From Sinorhizobium chiapasense (GTDB lineage Bacteria; Pseudomonadota; Alphaproteobacteria; Rhizobiales; Rhizobiaceae), in assembly GCF_036488675.1 (NCBI RefSeq), contig NZ_CP133152.1, positions 1,550,001 to 1,614,000 of the forward strand: 64,000 nt of DNA. The letters are read 5' to 3'. The notes under the pieces are model-generated. The model was not told the origin of the DNA. It saw nothing but the letters and a program-made list of their open reading frames with translations, and did not search any database. This document shows positions 27,091-36,214 of the stretch, in pieces. Every line of letters starts with the position of its first letter. Within the stretch, counting starts at the first letter, position 1. The translations under genes were made by a program, and so were the position numbers.

Positions 27091-27151
27091 AAGAGAACCC
27101 GCGATTTGTGGTTAAGCCGGATCGAGCGTGGCCGGCCCAGGTTCCGCGAAG

Positions 27152-27907
27152 CTATTGTTCTTCGGCCTGTTCGGCGAGGCGCTTCAGCCCGGGAATGTCG
27201 CAAAGGACGAGCTTCTGCCTGCCGCCCTGGACAAGACCGCGTCCTTCCCAGGCGCTCAATATTCGCGAGACGGTATGCAGTGTCGTGCCGGTCATCTCGG
27301 CGATATCCTGCCGCGAGATCGGGAAATCGATGCGCACCCCGCTCTGTTCGCGGCGGCCGGCCTTGTCGGCGAGCCGCAGCACCGCATGCGCAACGCGCCG
27401 TTCGACCTCCTCGGTCGACATCTCGCGGATTCGGGTATGCGCCTCGTCCAGCCGCTGGCCGATCGTATGCATGGCATTGACGGCGAGATGCGGGTTCATC
27501 TCGACGAAGACGTTCCAGAGCTCCGTCGGCCAGGCGAGCACCAGGCTTTCGGTCGCCGACGTCGCAGTTCCGGGATAGTCGTTGCGCTGAAGGGCGCGGG
27601 CAAAGCCGAAGAGATCGCCGGGATTGACGACCCGAACGATGATCTGCTGACCGTCCCGCGTCACTTGGGTTACCTTCAGGCGCCCATGCAGCAGCAGGTA
27701 GAAGAAATCAGCTGTCGCCCCCTGCTCGAATACCGCCTCGTTTTGCGGAACGCGCCGGACGGTCGCGTACGCCAGCAGCTGATCGAGCTCCTGGTCGCTC
27801 ATCTTCTGAAACAATGGGAGTGATTTGACGAGTGTTCGGTCGAGCGCGGCCACGTCGTTCCTTGTCTTCTGCCGTTCCGATATCGCGGCTGCTATACCAT
27901 AGAGCAT
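27152..27907 (-). CDS. nnrR: NnrR, CRP/FNR-family regulator of nitrogen-oxide reduction
   Basis: A 251-residue CRP/FNR protein with an N-terminal cyclic-nucleotide-like domain (PQNEAVFEQGATADFFYLLLHGR), a dimer helix and a C-terminal HTH (ISRQDIAEMTGTTLHTVSR). It lacks the N-terminal cysteine cluster of FNR, as NnrR/Dnr proteins do, and NnrR responds to NO. The recognition helix reads HTVSR where FNR has E-x-x-S-R, which suits sites starting TTG-C or TTG-G instead of TTGAT. Gene order nirK-nirV-nnrR supports the name. ATG at 27907 is a choice among several; the frame extends upstream into nirV. Confidence 0.88.
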   Translation of the reverse strand: MLYGIAAAISERQKTRNDVAALDRTLVKSLPLFQKMSDQELDQLLAYATVRRVPQNEAVFEQGATADFFYLLLHGRLKVTQVTRDGQQIIVRVVNPGDLFGFARALQRNDYPGTATSATESLVLAWPTELWNVFVEMNPHLAVNAMHTIGQRLDEAHTRIREMSTEEVERRVAHAVLRLADKAGRREQSGVRIDFPISRQDIAEMTGTTLHTVSRILSAWEGRGLVQGGRQKLVLCDIPGLKRLAEQAEEQ

Positions 27908-27974
27908 CAGAGCAAGAAAGGACCGCCCCCCGGCCTCCCCGGCCGCGTGGCCGGAGGGGAAGGCAAGTGCGCTG

Positions 27975-28889
27975 TCATACCGCACCCGCGCGACGCCGCT
28001 CGAACGCAAAAAGCACACGGGCGTACCAGCGATCGTCGCGCACGAGGCGGAAGCCGAGATTGTCCGGCGGAACGCCTACGGCACAGCCGCCGCTCTTCGG
28101 CTCGCGCACGAAGAAGCTCATGGAGGCGCGGTGCTTGCCGTCGACGACATAGATGCCGCAGGCCGGCTGTTCCTTCAGCACCTCGCCGCGATCGCCGATC
28201 GTCACCCGGCGATGGCAAGTCCTGGTCCACTCCCAGACATTGCCGCCGACATCCGCCACACCGTATTCGTTTACCCCGAAGGTACCGCGACGCTGGGGCC
28301 GCGGATCGGGCGACTTCTGGCGGCTTGCCTCACGCTCGTAGTCGGCGAGCCAGCGCAGTGCCGGATTGTCGCTTTCGGCATCGATCCCCAGCGCATCGTC
28401 GGGAAATTTGCTGCCGGCGGCGAAGGCCCACTGCTCGTCGGTCGGAAGTCGCCAGATCTCTCCAGTCTGCGCCGTAAGCCACGTGGCGTAATTCTCTGCG
28501 TCGCTGTAGTTGACACCCGTGACCGGCACGTCGTCACCGCCGTCCCCGGCTTCCGGCGCCTGGCAGGCGCCATCCTCGACGCAACGGCGATATTCACCGC
28601 GGCTGACCTGGTACTTGGTGATCGCGAAGGGCGCTCTGAGTGCGGCATCGACCAGAGGCGCATCGACGGCCAGACCCCGTTTCAGAAAGTGTCCTTCGGC
28701 GCGATAACGCATCTGTCTTGGTTCTATTACGACGGTCTCCGGCCCTTTGATCGCAAGGCCGGAGACCGGCCCCACCGGATCGAACAGGCCGAGTTTCGCA
28801 GACACCGTAACGCTGAGAGCGACGAGCAGGGCCGCTGGCACAGTCAGCGAGAGGATCGACGGCGAAGTTTTCCGGTTCTTCTTGCTCAT
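27975..28889 (-). CDS. nirV: NirV, formylglycine-generating-enzyme-like protein
   Basis: A 304-residue exported or membrane-anchored protein with one N-terminal helix (SILSLTVPAALLVALSVTVS) and a C-terminal FGE-sulfatase (SUMF1) domain. Domain landmarks are APFAITKYQVSRGEYRRCV, PVTGVNYSDAENYATWL, WRLPTDEQWAFAA, VADVGGNVWEWT and PDNLGFRLVRD. NirV accompanies nirK in many denitrifiers; its role in nitrite reductase maturation is proposed, not proven. It follows nirK after about 85 bp. Confidence 0.92.
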   Translation of the reverse strand: MSKKNRKTSPSILSLTVPAALLVALSVTVSAKLGLFDPVGPVSGLAIKGPETVVIEPRQMRYRAEGHFLKRGLAVDAPLVDAALRAPFAITKYQVSRGEYRRCVEDGACQAPEAGDGGDDVPVTGVNYSDAENYATWLTAQTGEIWRLPTDEQWAFAAGSKFPDDALGIDAESDNPALRWLADYEREASRQKSPDPRPQRRGTFGVNEYGVADVGGNVWEWTRTCHRRVTIGDRGEVLKEQPACGIYVVDGKHRASMSFFVREPKSGGCAVGVPPDNLGFRLVRDDRWYARVLFAFERRRAGAV

Positions 28890-28974
28890 GGCTTAGTTTC
28901 CGCATGGGACATTTGTCGCGGCCGACGCGGGGAGATTTGATGCGGCCCCGCGGCGGCGCTTCGTAAGTACCAGC

Positions 28975-30108
28975 TTACATCGATGCCGGCTTGACCACCG
29001 ACGTCATCAGATCGTCGTTCCATTCGCCGGTGACCTTGAAATGGCCGGCCGCGCCGAGTTCGAACGCTTCGATCAGATTGTGGTTGACATATGCATAGAT
29101 GCCGGGCTGCCGGAATGTGTAGAAAGCCGCGCCCGCCGTGCCGCCGGGGATGAGCCATGTCTCCTGATCCAGCTCGGGCGGATTGCGGAACTTGCCGGTC
29201 GCCCAGACGTAGTCACCATGTCCGCCGATGAGGTGCGGCCGCGTATCGCGGTTCGCCTGCGAATGGATGATCAGCACCCGTTCGCCGACGGCGGCGGTCA
29301 AGGCGTTCTCGCCGGTAAGCGCCCCCACGGCACCGTTGAAGACGACATGCGTCGGAGTCAGCGTGCGCATGGCCTTGACCGTGTCCTCGTAGGCGTCGCC
29401 GGGGGTTTCGTACTTCTTGTAGTTGCCGGCCTCGTCGCGCGGCACGTAGAAATCCTGTTCGCCGACATAGTAGACGCGGTCATAGGTGAGCGCCTGGCCC
29501 TTTTCGTCCTTGAGGCCGTCGCGCGGCAGCACCATGATTGCGCCGTTCATGCCCGAGGTGACGTGCCAGGGCACCATGCCTTCCGGCGCGCAATGGTAGA
29601 CGAACACGCCCGGCTTGGTTGCCTTGAAGCGCAGAACTGCCTCTTCGCCGGGATTGACCTTCGTCAGGCCGCCGCCGCCGAGCGCACCGGTCGCGGCGTG
29701 AAAGTCGATATTGTGCAAGAGCGTGTTGGTGTCCGGGTTGATCAGCGTGAGTTCGACATAATCGCCCTCGTGCACGACCATCAGCGGGCCCGGTACCGAG
29801 CCATTGAAAGTCATGGCGTTGATTTCCGTTCCGTCGCCGTCGATCACGAGCTTCTTTTCCTGAATGGTCATCGTGAATTCGACGATGCGAGGACCGGCCT
29901 TGGCCGCCTGTTCATGCACATGGACGAAAGGCGGCTTAACGAGCTCCACCTTCACGCGCGGCAAGGTCGAGATGTCGACCGGCGGAGTGGCCACCGCGGC
30001 CGCGGGCGCCGCCTGCGCGGTCGCCGTCTGCAAGAGTGGCGTCAAGGCGCCTGCGAAGGCCGCGCCGGCAAGAACCGTCCTGCGAGTCATCTGAAGCTGT
30101 TCACTCAT
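28975..30108 (-). CDS. nirK: Copper-containing nitrite reductase NirK
   Basis: Periplasmic trimeric enzyme reducing nitrite to NO. The 377-residue product has a Tat-type signal ([16 protein letters not shown]) and two cupredoxin domains. Ligands are visible: type-1 copper His132, Cys173, His182 and Met187 ([18 protein letters not shown]); type-2 copper His137, His172 and the later VNHNLIEAF His; catalytic Asp135 (HNIDFHAA) and the His of PHLIGGHGD. This is the class I (blue/green rhizobial) type. Two ATGs are adjacent; the second (30108) has GGAGAGCG at better spacing. Divergent from nnrS, with two phased TTG-N8-CAA boxes between. Confidence 0.97.
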   Translation of the reverse strand: MSEQLQMTRRTVLAGAAFAGALTPLLQTATAQAAPAAAVATPPVDISTLPRVKVELVKPPFVHVHEQAAKAGPRIVEFTMTIQEKKLVIDGDGTEINAMTFNGSVPGPLMVVHEGDYVELTLINPDTNTLLHNIDFHAATGALGGGGLTKVNPGEEAVLRFKATKPGVFVYHCAPEGMVPWHVTSGMNGAIMVLPRDGLKDEKGQALTYDRVYYVGEQDFYVPRDEAGNYKKYETPGDAYEDTVKAMRTLTPTHVVFNGAVGALTGENALTAAVGERVLIIHSQANRDTRPHLIGGHGDYVWATGKFRNPPELDQETWLIPGGTAGAAFYTFRQPGIYAYVNHNLIEAFELGAAGHFKVTGEWNDDLMTSVVKPASM

Positions 30109-30349
30109 CATCGCTCTCCTTGGGCATGATCGCGACACCGGAATTGCTGTCGGAAGATCACGCCAATATTCAACGTGTTACGGTTGCCATTGCCCCCACG
30201 GCCGGCTCACCGTTGCTTTGACCGCTCGTTTTTCAGCGTTCGTATTCCAAGTAGAACCAGATGCCGCCGACATCTTTGTCTTGGAACAAACGTTTCCCGA
30301 CGCCTCGCATATTTCGGGAAATTCACCTGCGCACTTTGTCGCACCTCCA

Positions 30350-30399
30350 CCAATACTTGCGATTCAGCAAAGCGCGCCAATACTTGCGTTTTCGCAAAG
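30350..30399. promoter_or_regulatory. Two tandem NnrR-type boxes between nirK and nnrS
   Basis: Two 23-bp direct copies (30350-30372 and 30377-30399, 20 of 23 bases identical, 27-bp period) each contain a 14-bp site: TTGCGATTCAGCAA (30357-30370) and TTGCGTTTTCGCAA (30384-30397). The second is a perfect TTGCG-N4-CGCAA palindrome 73 bp upstream of the nnrS ATG. The TTGCG arm matches the NnrR/Dnr type more than the TTGAT arm of FNR. Distance to nirK is about 250 bp. Confidence 0.75.
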
Positions 30400-30470
30400 A
30401 ATGGACCTCCCCCCATGGTACTCGGTGCCATCTCGATATCGATCGGGATCCCCGCAGACAGGATCGGACA

Positions 30471-31694
30471 ATGTTTCGTATGCGCAGCAAATCGCCGCCC
30501 CGTGGGAGCATACCGCGCGGGCTTGCCACCACCGGGCCCGTTCTCTTCTCCTATGGCTTCAGGCCGTTCTTTCTCGGAGCAGGTCTTTGGGCTGTCGGCG
30601 CGATGGCCGCGTGGATCGCGGCGCTAAGCGCGGGCATCGATATCGCTGGGGTCTACGGCGCCGCGCACTGGCATGCCCATGAAATGTTGTTCGGTTTCTC
30701 ATCCGCCGTGCTCGCGGGCTTCCTCCTGACGGCGGTGCCGAACTGGACCGGCAGGCTTCCTGTGTCGGGCCTGCCGCTCGCCTTGATCTTCGGCCTCTGG
30801 CTCGCCGGCCGGTTGGCGTTGCTCGCAACCGATCTTCTCGGCCTGACGCCGGCGGCCGCTGTCGAAGCATTGTTTCTACCGACGCTACTGGCGATCTGCG
30901 CCCGCGAAGTGATCGCGGGTCGGAAATGGAAGGACCTGAAGGTGATCGGCGGATTGGTGTTGCTGTCGTGCGCCAACGTGCATTTCCACCTCGCGGTGCT
31001 GGCCGAGGCCAACGTCGATACGGCGGCAAGGCTGGCGATCGGGGCCTATGTCATGCTGATCATGATCGTCGGGGGACGAATTCTGCCGAGCTTCACGCGC
31101 AATTGGCTGAACAAGTTCGGCCGCACCGATTTTCCCGTGCCCTATAATCGCTTGGACACCGTCGCCATCCTGACGGGCATCGCAGCGCTCGCTTCCTGGG
31201 CGCTGGCGCCGGAACATGTGCTCACCGCCGCAATCGCGACAATCGCATCCTTGCTTCACATTGCCCGCCTGCTTCGCTGGCGCGGCTGGACGACCTATCC
31301 CGAGAAGCTGCTCCTCGTGCTGCACATCGCCTACGCCTTCGTGCCCTTGGGGTTCGCCGGGATTGCCGCAGGCGCGCTCGGCGCACTCGGGGAATACCCG
31401 GTGATGCACATCCTGACCGTCGGCGTCATGGCGTGCATGATGCTGGCGGTAATGACCCGCGCAAGCCGGGGACACACCGGCCGGCCGTTGACGGCGTCGC
31501 CGATCACCAGCGCATCCTACGTGGCAATCATCGGCGCGGCGCTGGTGCGGCCCTTCGCGGAAGTCGTGCCGGCCTATTACCACGTCCTGGCCGCCGTATC
31601 GGGCGCCCTTTGGATATGCGCATTCACCCTGTTCTGCCTGGAATACGGGCCGATGCTGGTGCGCAACCGCCGCTCGCCGCGCGGCGCGGCCTGA
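30471..31694 (+). CDS. nnrS: NnrS haem-copper membrane protein
   Basis: A 407-residue polytopic inner-membrane protein with about twelve hydrophobic helices. Conserved NnrS histidines appear in HWHAHEMLFGF, VHFHLAVL, LHIAYAFVPLGFAG and MHILTVGVM. NnrS proteins bind haem and copper and protect against NO-related stress; the exact reaction is unresolved. The ATG at 30471 has AGGATCGGACA before it and the domain opens at FSYGFRPFFLGAG. The earlier in-frame region contains the two NnrR boxes and is not coding. Confidence 0.93.
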   Translation: MFRMRSKSPPRGSIPRGLATTGPVLFSYGFRPFFLGAGLWAVGAMAAWIAALSAGIDIAGVYGAAHWHAHEMLFGFSSAVLAGFLLTAVPNWTGRLPVSGLPLALIFGLWLAGRLALLATDLLGLTPAAAVEALFLPTLLAICAREVIAGRKWKDLKVIGGLVLLSCANVHFHLAVLAEANVDTAARLAIGAYVMLIMIVGGRILPSFTRNWLNKFGRTDFPVPYNRLDTVAILTGIAALASWALAPEHVLTAAIATIASLLHIARLLRWRGWTTYPEKLLLVLHIAYAFVPLGFAGIAAGALGALGEYPVMHILTVGVMACMMLAVMTRASRGHTGRPLTASPITSASYVAIIGAALVRPFAEVVPAYYHVLAAVSGALWICAFTLFCLEYGPMLVRNRRSPRGAA

Positions 31695-31731
31695 GACCAG
31701 CTCTGGCCGGCGGCGTCGCCCGCCGGCCGTA

Positions 31732-31989
31732 CTACTGCTTGAGTCGCAGCAGGGCCTTTCGCGCTTCCTCAACCAGCGCGTGGTCCGGGTGGCGGCGAAT
31801 GAAGCGTTCATAGGCCTCGACGGTGTTCTTCGCCTTCACCCGCTCGAACTCGGACCTGACGGCCACCTCGGGATCCGGAGGTTTCTGCATCTCTACCCCG
31901 CCTGCTTTCTTCACGCCTTGCACAGAGGTCGACAGGCCGATCGCCAGAACGGCTAGGCCGACCGGTTTCAGTAATCCGCGGAACGCCAC
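31732..31989 (-). CDS. Small exported protein with a helical-repeat C-terminus
   Basis: An 85-residue protein with a signal-like N-terminus (LLKPVGLAVLAIGLSTSVQG) and a mature region of about 45 residues (VKAKNTVEAYERFIRRHPD, then ALVEEARKALLRLK). That region looks like a single TPR/YbgF-type helix pair. It is convergent with nnrS. Function unknown; short proteins of this type occur near denitrification genes but I cannot name a family. Confidence 0.6.
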   Translation of the reverse strand: MAFRGLLKPVGLAVLAIGLSTSVQGVKKAGGVEMQKPPDPEVAVRSEFERVKAKNTVEAYERFIRRHPDHALVEEARKALLRLKQ

Positions 31990-32073
31990 AAAAATGTCTC
32001 CAATTTTAACGATCGGCTTATGAGAATCGTATCTCGCGGCGGCTATTGTCCCGGACGCGAGCTTTCAGGCTCT

Positions 32074-32170
32074 ACAGCGCCGCGCGTCTTATCAGACGCG
32101 CAAAGAACGCTGTAGCACTTTGAATTGCTGCATGTTTCCTTAATCGGCGACGATTTAAGGAAACATGCAG
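32074..32170. repeat. Palindromic intergenic repeat, family B, copy 1
   Basis: About 97 bp: CTACAGCGCC, a GCGTCTTATCAGACGC hairpin, AAAGAACGCTGTAG closing the outer arm, then TTTGAATTGCTGCATGTTTCC pairing with GGAAACATGCAG. Further copies are at 33723-33828 (reversed), 36066-36166 and 36638-36740, with a remnant near 63168-63200. It lies upstream of the metalloprotease gene. Confidence 0.85.
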
Positions 32171-32202
32171 TAGGCGCCATCACGTCAAGAGTGGGAATTT
32201 GC

Positions 32203-33684
32203 ATGAGCGGAACGGGCAAATCCATCAAATTTGTGCAGCCAACCGGGAACAGCCTCATTAACGGGGTGCTCTCGAGTGTGGCGTGGAACGGCACGATCAC
32301 CTATGCCTTTCCCACAGCCGCCGGCAGCTACAGCTACAGTGGGGAAAAGAACAGCAGCTTTGCTGCCGTATCGGCGGCTCAGAAAAACGCCGCACTCTTC
32401 GCCATGGAGCAATCCTTCGGTTCCGCCGCCAATGACGGCTTCTCCGTCGAAGGCTTCACCAACGCCAGCTTGGCCCTCGGCAGCGCCAACACCGCGACAG
32501 TCCGGTTCGCGCAGTCGAAGGTGCCGTCAACAGCCTATGCCTATTACCCGGGTACCAATCCTGAAGCCGGCGACATCTGGTTCGGTACGGCCTATGCCGG
32601 CACCGTTAATGACTATCGCACGCCCGTGGCCGGAAACTACGCGTGGCATACGCTGCTGCACGAGCTTGGTCATGCACTCGGCCTGTCGCACGGGCATGAG
32701 GCCGACGACTACGGGGCGCTGCCCGCGCAATATAATTCGATCGAATATTCGATCATGACCTACAGCGGCTTCATCGGCTCCGGCAACGCCTATTGGTACG
32801 AGCGCTTCGGTGCGCCGCAAACCTTCATGATGGCCGACATCGCCGCGCTGCAGGAGATGTATGGCGCCGACTTCACGACCAACAGCGGCAACACCGTCTA
32901 TAAATGGACACCGGGAAGCGGCGCCACGCTGGTCAACGGCGCGACCGCCATCGCCCCAGGCGCCAACCGGATTTTCGCGACTGTCTGGGATGGCGGCGGG
33001 ACCGACACCTACGACCTCTCCGCCTACAAGACCGGGCTCAAGATCGACTTGCGCCCCGGCCAAGCCTCGACCTTCAGCGCCGACCAGCTTGCCTATCTCG
33101 GCGGCGGTCCGAACGACGGCTACGCGCGCGGCAATATCTTCAATGCCCTGCTTTACCATGGCGACACGCGCTCGCTGATCGAAAACGTTCTGGGCGGATC
33201 GGCCAGCGATTCGATCATCGGCAACCAGGCCGCCAACACGCTTCGCGGCAATGCCGGCAACGACGCGCTGAGCGGCTACAGCGGCAACGACTTGCTCGAC
33301 GGCGGCGTCGGCAATGACAGCCTGTATGGCGGCGCCGGAGCGGACAGGCTGACCGGCGGGACCGGAGCCGACAGGTTTCTCTTCAAGGCGCTCACGGAAA
33401 CGACCGTCGCCACGACTGGCCGTGACACGCTCTACGATTTCGTCGCCTCGCAATCGGACAGGCTCGACCTTTCGGCGATCGACGCCAACACGACGGCGAC
33501 GGGAAACCAGGCATTCGTCTTCGTCGGAACAGCCGCTTTTTCCGGCGGCAAGGGCGAGCTGCGCTACGACCGCGCGGCGTCCGACACCTATATTTATGGT
33601 GACGTCAACGGCGACAGGAAGGCGGATTTCGCCATTCACCTCGACGATGCCGTGGCCATGCAGAAGGGTTACTTCGTTCTCTGA
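32203..33684 (+). CDS. Serralysin-like RTX zinc metalloprotease
   Basis: A 493-residue secreted protease. The zinc site HELGHALGLSHG matches HExxHxxGxxH, and the Met-turn is SIMTYS. A C-terminal calcium-binding RTX region carries GG-x-G-x-D nonapeptides (about residues 345-400: GNAGNDALSG, LDGGVGNDSLYGGAGADRL). There is no N-terminal signal peptide; RTX proteases leave through a type I system using a C-terminal signal, and no such exporter is in the window. ATG at 32203 is chosen over an earlier frame that runs through repeat B. It sits inside the denitrification island with repeats on both sides, which suggests an insertion. Confidence 0.9.
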   Translation: MSGTGKSIKFVQPTGNSLINGVLSSVAWNGTITYAFPTAAGSYSYSGEKNSSFAAVSAAQKNAALFAMEQSFGSAANDGFSVEGFTNASLALGSANTATVRFAQSKVPSTAYAYYPGTNPEAGDIWFGTAYAGTVNDYRTPVAGNYAWHTLLHELGHALGLSHGHEADDYGALPAQYNSIEYSIMTYSGFIGSGNAYWYERFGAPQTFMMADIAALQEMYGADFTTNSGNTVYKWTPGSGATLVNGATAIAPGANRIFATVWDGGGTDTYDLSAYKTGLKIDLRPGQASTFSADQLAYLGGGPNDGYARGNIFNALLYHGDTRSLIENVLGGSASDSIIGNQAANTLRGNAGNDALSGYSGNDLLDGGVGNDSLYGGAGADRLTGGTGADRFLFKALTETTVATTGRDTLYDFVASQSDRLDLSAIDANTTATGNQAFVFVGTAAFSGGKGELRYDRAASDTYIYGDVNGDRKADFAIHLDDAVAMQKGYFVL

Positions 33685-33722
33685 GCGGAATTGCCCGCTT
33701 CGATGAAGAGGCGGCGGCCACT

Positions 33723-33828
33723 GCATGTTTCCTTAAATCGTAACTGAGTTAAGGATAAAAACATGCAGCAATTCAAAGCGCTACAGCGTCCGTTGCGCGT
33801 CTGATAGGACGCGCGGCGCTATAGTCAC
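33723..33828. repeat. Palindromic intergenic repeat, family B, copy 2 (reversed)
   Basis: Same element as at 32074-32170 but in the opposite orientation: CTGCATGTTTCC/AAACATGCAG arms first, then CAATTCAAAGCGCTACAGCG, a GCGTCTGATAGGACGC hairpin and CGCTATAG. It stands between the convergent protease and SufT-like genes, so the protease gene is framed by inverted copies. Confidence 0.85.
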
Positions 33829-33836
33829 GCTGCCTC

Positions 33837-34151
33837 TCATCGTCCGTAAGACTGCACAGCCGAGGCCATCCTGTCCGGTGTCCATGCCGGCTCATAGGTC
33901 AGCCGCACCTCGGCATATTCGACGCCGGGAACATACCAGACGCAGTTCTCAACCGCCTCCTTGAGGAACGCCGCCGCCGGGCAGCCTTTCACGGTCGTCG
34001 TCATGGTGACGCGCACGACGCCGCCCTCCCGCACCTCGATGTCATAGATCAGGCCGAGGTCGACGACGTTCGATCCCAGTTCCGGATCGATGACGATCCG
34101 CAGCGCGTCGCGGATGCGCTCGACCAATTCCTCCGCATCAGGCGCCGACAT
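33837..34151 (-). CDS. SufT/MIP18-like metal-sulfur cluster assembly protein (DUF59)
   Basis: A 104-residue DUF59 (MIP18/PaaD) protein. Conserved features are RDALRIVIDPELGSNVVDLGLIYDIEV and the reactive Cys in TVKGCPAAAFL. Relatives help load Fe-S clusters or act beside oxygenases. Its ATG lies inside the end of the tandem DUF2249 gene (14-nt overlap), so it is expressed with that gene and the 12-helix membrane protein. In this setting it may assist Fe-S proteins damaged by NO (inference). Confidence 0.88.
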   Translation of the reverse strand: MSAPDAEELVERIRDALRIVIDPELGSNVVDLGLIYDIEVREGGVVRVTMTTTVKGCPAAAFLKEAVENCVWYVPGVEYAEVRLTYEPAWTPDRMASAVQSYGR

Positions 34152-34668
34152 GATGACCCGGCTTTCCGACGCGAATGAGGATGCGATAAACCTCGCCGGT
34201 CACATCGAAGTTTCCGGCCCAGCGATGACCGCGCTTGGCGAGTTCGGGATAGAGAAACAGCGGCTCGCGCGAGAGCAGGGCGAAAAGCACTTCGCCGGCT
34301 TCCATCTTCTCGACGGCGGCGAGGATGCGCACCATCGGCTCCGGCGGATCAAGCTCGGTCAGGTCGAGCTGGCGCACTGGATCCGTCCATCCGTTGAGAT
34401 CCATGTCCCCGGCCGACATGCGAACGTCGTCAACCTGCCCCTCAGGGGTAAACAGCACGGCCCAGTCGCCGTTGCCGAGGGCCTCTTCCTGGTGGGAAAA
34501 CCCGCGCCCGGCCATGACGCTGAAAAGCGGCACCGGCCGGAAGGAGGCGATGAGCCTCAGAGCCTGTCCGGGAGCGAGGTTGTCGACGGCGTTCATGATC
34601 ACCTGAAAAGGATCACCGCCGCCGCGCAATATCGGCCGGACATCAAGTTCGTGCGGTTCTATGGTCAT
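34138..34668 (-). CDS. Tandem DUF2249-domain protein
   Basis: A 176-residue cytoplasmic protein with two DUF2249-like domains: the first from LDVRPILRGGGDPFQVIMNA to VMAGRGFSHQ, the second from LDLTELDPPEPMVRILAAV to LYPELAKRGHRW. DUF2249 is a small TusA-like fold common in denitrification and nitrosative-stress clusters; its role is not established. ATG at 34668 follows GGAGACAACC, which decides against the ATG four codons upstream. The start overlaps the stop of the 454-residue membrane gene (ATGA). Confidence 0.85.
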   Translation of the reverse strand: MTIEPHELDVRPILRGGGDPFQVIMNAVDNLAPGQALRLIASFRPVPLFSVMAGRGFSHQEEALGNGDWAVLFTPEGQVDDVRMSAGDMDLNGWTDPVRQLDLTELDPPEPMVRILAAVEKMEAGEVLFALLSREPLFLYPELAKRGHRWAGNFDVTGEVYRILIRVGKPGHHVGA

Positions 34669-36029
34669 GGTTGTCTCCATAACTGAAAGGATGGCAGGAA
34701 AAGGTGCGGACGTTGAGCACCTGTCGGCAAGCGAAGGCTGGCGGGTACGTTCGAGAGCCGGCGCGCACGGGTAAACTCGAGGACAAGCACCAAGATTGCG
34801 ACCAATTGGCAAAGGCTGGCAAGCCGGAAAAGTGGCTGCGCACCAACCGAGAGACTGAGGGTCGCGATCAGCACCGATGCGTAGAACGCGCGAAACCAGC
34901 CGAACGCCCGCCGTTCGACGACCAGATCCTGGACACGCGGCGTCGGGGTGCGGCCGAGCGCCGGGCCATAACATTCGAGCCAGGTCATGAAAGGAATGAT
35001 CTTGTAAAGCTGGGCAAGGCCCATGCCCGTCAACCAGCCGAACGCGACGAGATAAACGAGCGAACCGATGCCCTGTTCCATGCGGTCGGTCACGAGCAGT
35101 CCCACGAAAAGAACCGTGGCGGCGGCAAGCGCGCCAAAGGCGCCTATGCTCGCGCGGGTGTTGAGCTCGATTTCCCGCCTCCTTCGCTCCCGGTAGATCC
35201 GAAAGATGTCGCTGGCATAGAACACGACCGCGAGCACGCCAAGGCAGGCGGCAGGGACCAACAAGGCGAGACGGCCGGGCGAGCCCGCCAGAATAAGCGG
35301 AACGACGCCGGCTACCAGGCCAAGCGCACCGCTGCCGGACAGCCAGACTACCCTGCTGCTGCGACGCTCCGCGTCCGGCGAAAGCATGAACATGGTCAGG
35401 AGACGATAGCTGACGCCCATCGTTGTAAAGGTCAGCCAGCCGCCGAGACCGAGTACGGCATGCAGCGAGACACCTTCCAATGTGAGGGCGATCGCAGCAT
35501 CGGCCTCCGCCAAGCCTCCGCGGACAAAGGCATAGTTTCCGCCGAGCAGCACCGTAACGACCAGAGCGCCGAGACCAACGACGACGAACCGCGCGGTGAG
35601 CGGCAGAGGCCGCGCGCGCCATAGCGTCACCGCGAAGGCGGCCCCGATTAAGGCAAAGCCGGCTATCGTCAGGGCCGCCGCCACCGGCAGCACGATCGGC
35701 GGCAGATCGATACTGCCGGAAAGCCCGACGAAACCGAGCACCAGGCCGCCGATGCCGGCTACGAGAAGCACGAGGGCGGGAAGAGCGAGATGGGTGCAGC
35801 AAAGCGGCCGGCCGACAAGGACCGGCACGAATTGCAGCAGCGCACCCGCCATCAGCAGGCTCAACCAGCCGAGCGCGATCGTATGAACCAGCGCCAGGGT
35901 TTCGGGCGCCTCAATCGCAGCGGCGGGATATCCGTAACCGAGGACCATCATCGTCTCGCCGATCAAGAGAAAGGCGAGTGCGGCAGCGAAATAGGACATG
36001 GTCCAGCGAGATAGCGTGGCCCCGAACAT
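34665..36029 (-). CDS. Twelve-helix membrane protein of unknown function (NnrS-like topology)
   Basis: A 454-residue polytopic protein with about twelve hydrophobic segments. Membrane histidines occur in LALVHTIALGWLSLLMAG and SLHAVLGLGGWLTFTTMG, and a YKIIPFMTW motif lies near residue 365. The arrangement recalls NnrS and the haem-copper oxidase fold, but I see no full ligand set and do not assign an activity. Proteins of this sort recur in denitrification clusters beside DUF2249 genes. AGGTGAATCGAG precedes the ATG. It heads a three-gene unit with the tandem DUF2249 and SufT-like genes. Confidence 0.8.
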   Translation of the reverse strand: MFGATLSRWTMSYFAAALAFLLIGETMMVLGYGYPAAAIEAPETLALVHTIALGWLSLLMAGALLQFVPVLVGRPLCCTHLALPALVLLVAGIGGLVLGFVGLSGSIDLPPIVLPVAAALTIAGFALIGAAFAVTLWRARPLPLTARFVVVGLGALVVTVLLGGNYAFVRGGLAEADAAIALTLEGVSLHAVLGLGGWLTFTTMGVSYRLLTMFMLSPDAERRSSRVVWLSGSGALGLVAGVVPLILAGSPGRLALLVPAACLGVLAVVFYASDIFRIYRERRRREIELNTRASIGAFGALAAATVLFVGLLVTDRMEQGIGSLVYLVAFGWLTGMGLAQLYKIIPFMTWLECYGPALGRTPTPRVQDLVVERRAFGWFRAFYASVLIATLSLSVGAQPLFRLASLCQLVAILVLVLEFTRARRLSNVPASLRLPTGAQRPHLFLPSFQLWRQP

Positions 36030-36065
36030 CTCGATTCACCTGGTTGACCGGATCACGCGAACCTA

Positions 36066-36166
36066 AAGCGCCGTGCGTCATATCAGACGCGCAAAGGACG
36101 CTGTCGCATCTCGAATTGCTGCATGTTTTTATCCTTAAACCGGCTACGATTTAAGCAATCATGCAG
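36066..36166. repeat. Palindromic intergenic repeat, family B, copy 3
   Basis: About 100 bp, same order as copy 1: AGCGCCGTGCGTCATATCAG, GACGC closing the hairpin, AAAGGACGCTGT, then GAATTGCTGCATGTTT and a less well paired AATCATGCAG. It separates the start of the 12-helix membrane gene from the end of the 102-residue DUF2249 gene; the two are on the same strand, so it sits at a unit boundary. Confidence 0.8.
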
Positions 36167-36214
36167 TGGCGAGCTCACGTGACCGGTTCTGATAGGCAGG
36201 AATGCGGTCGCCGC

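Noticed and set aside
30276..30289. TTGTCTTGGAACAA as the direct nirK box
   Set aside because: It lacks the CGCAA half and symmetry; 168 bp from nirK. Kept as possible but not listed.
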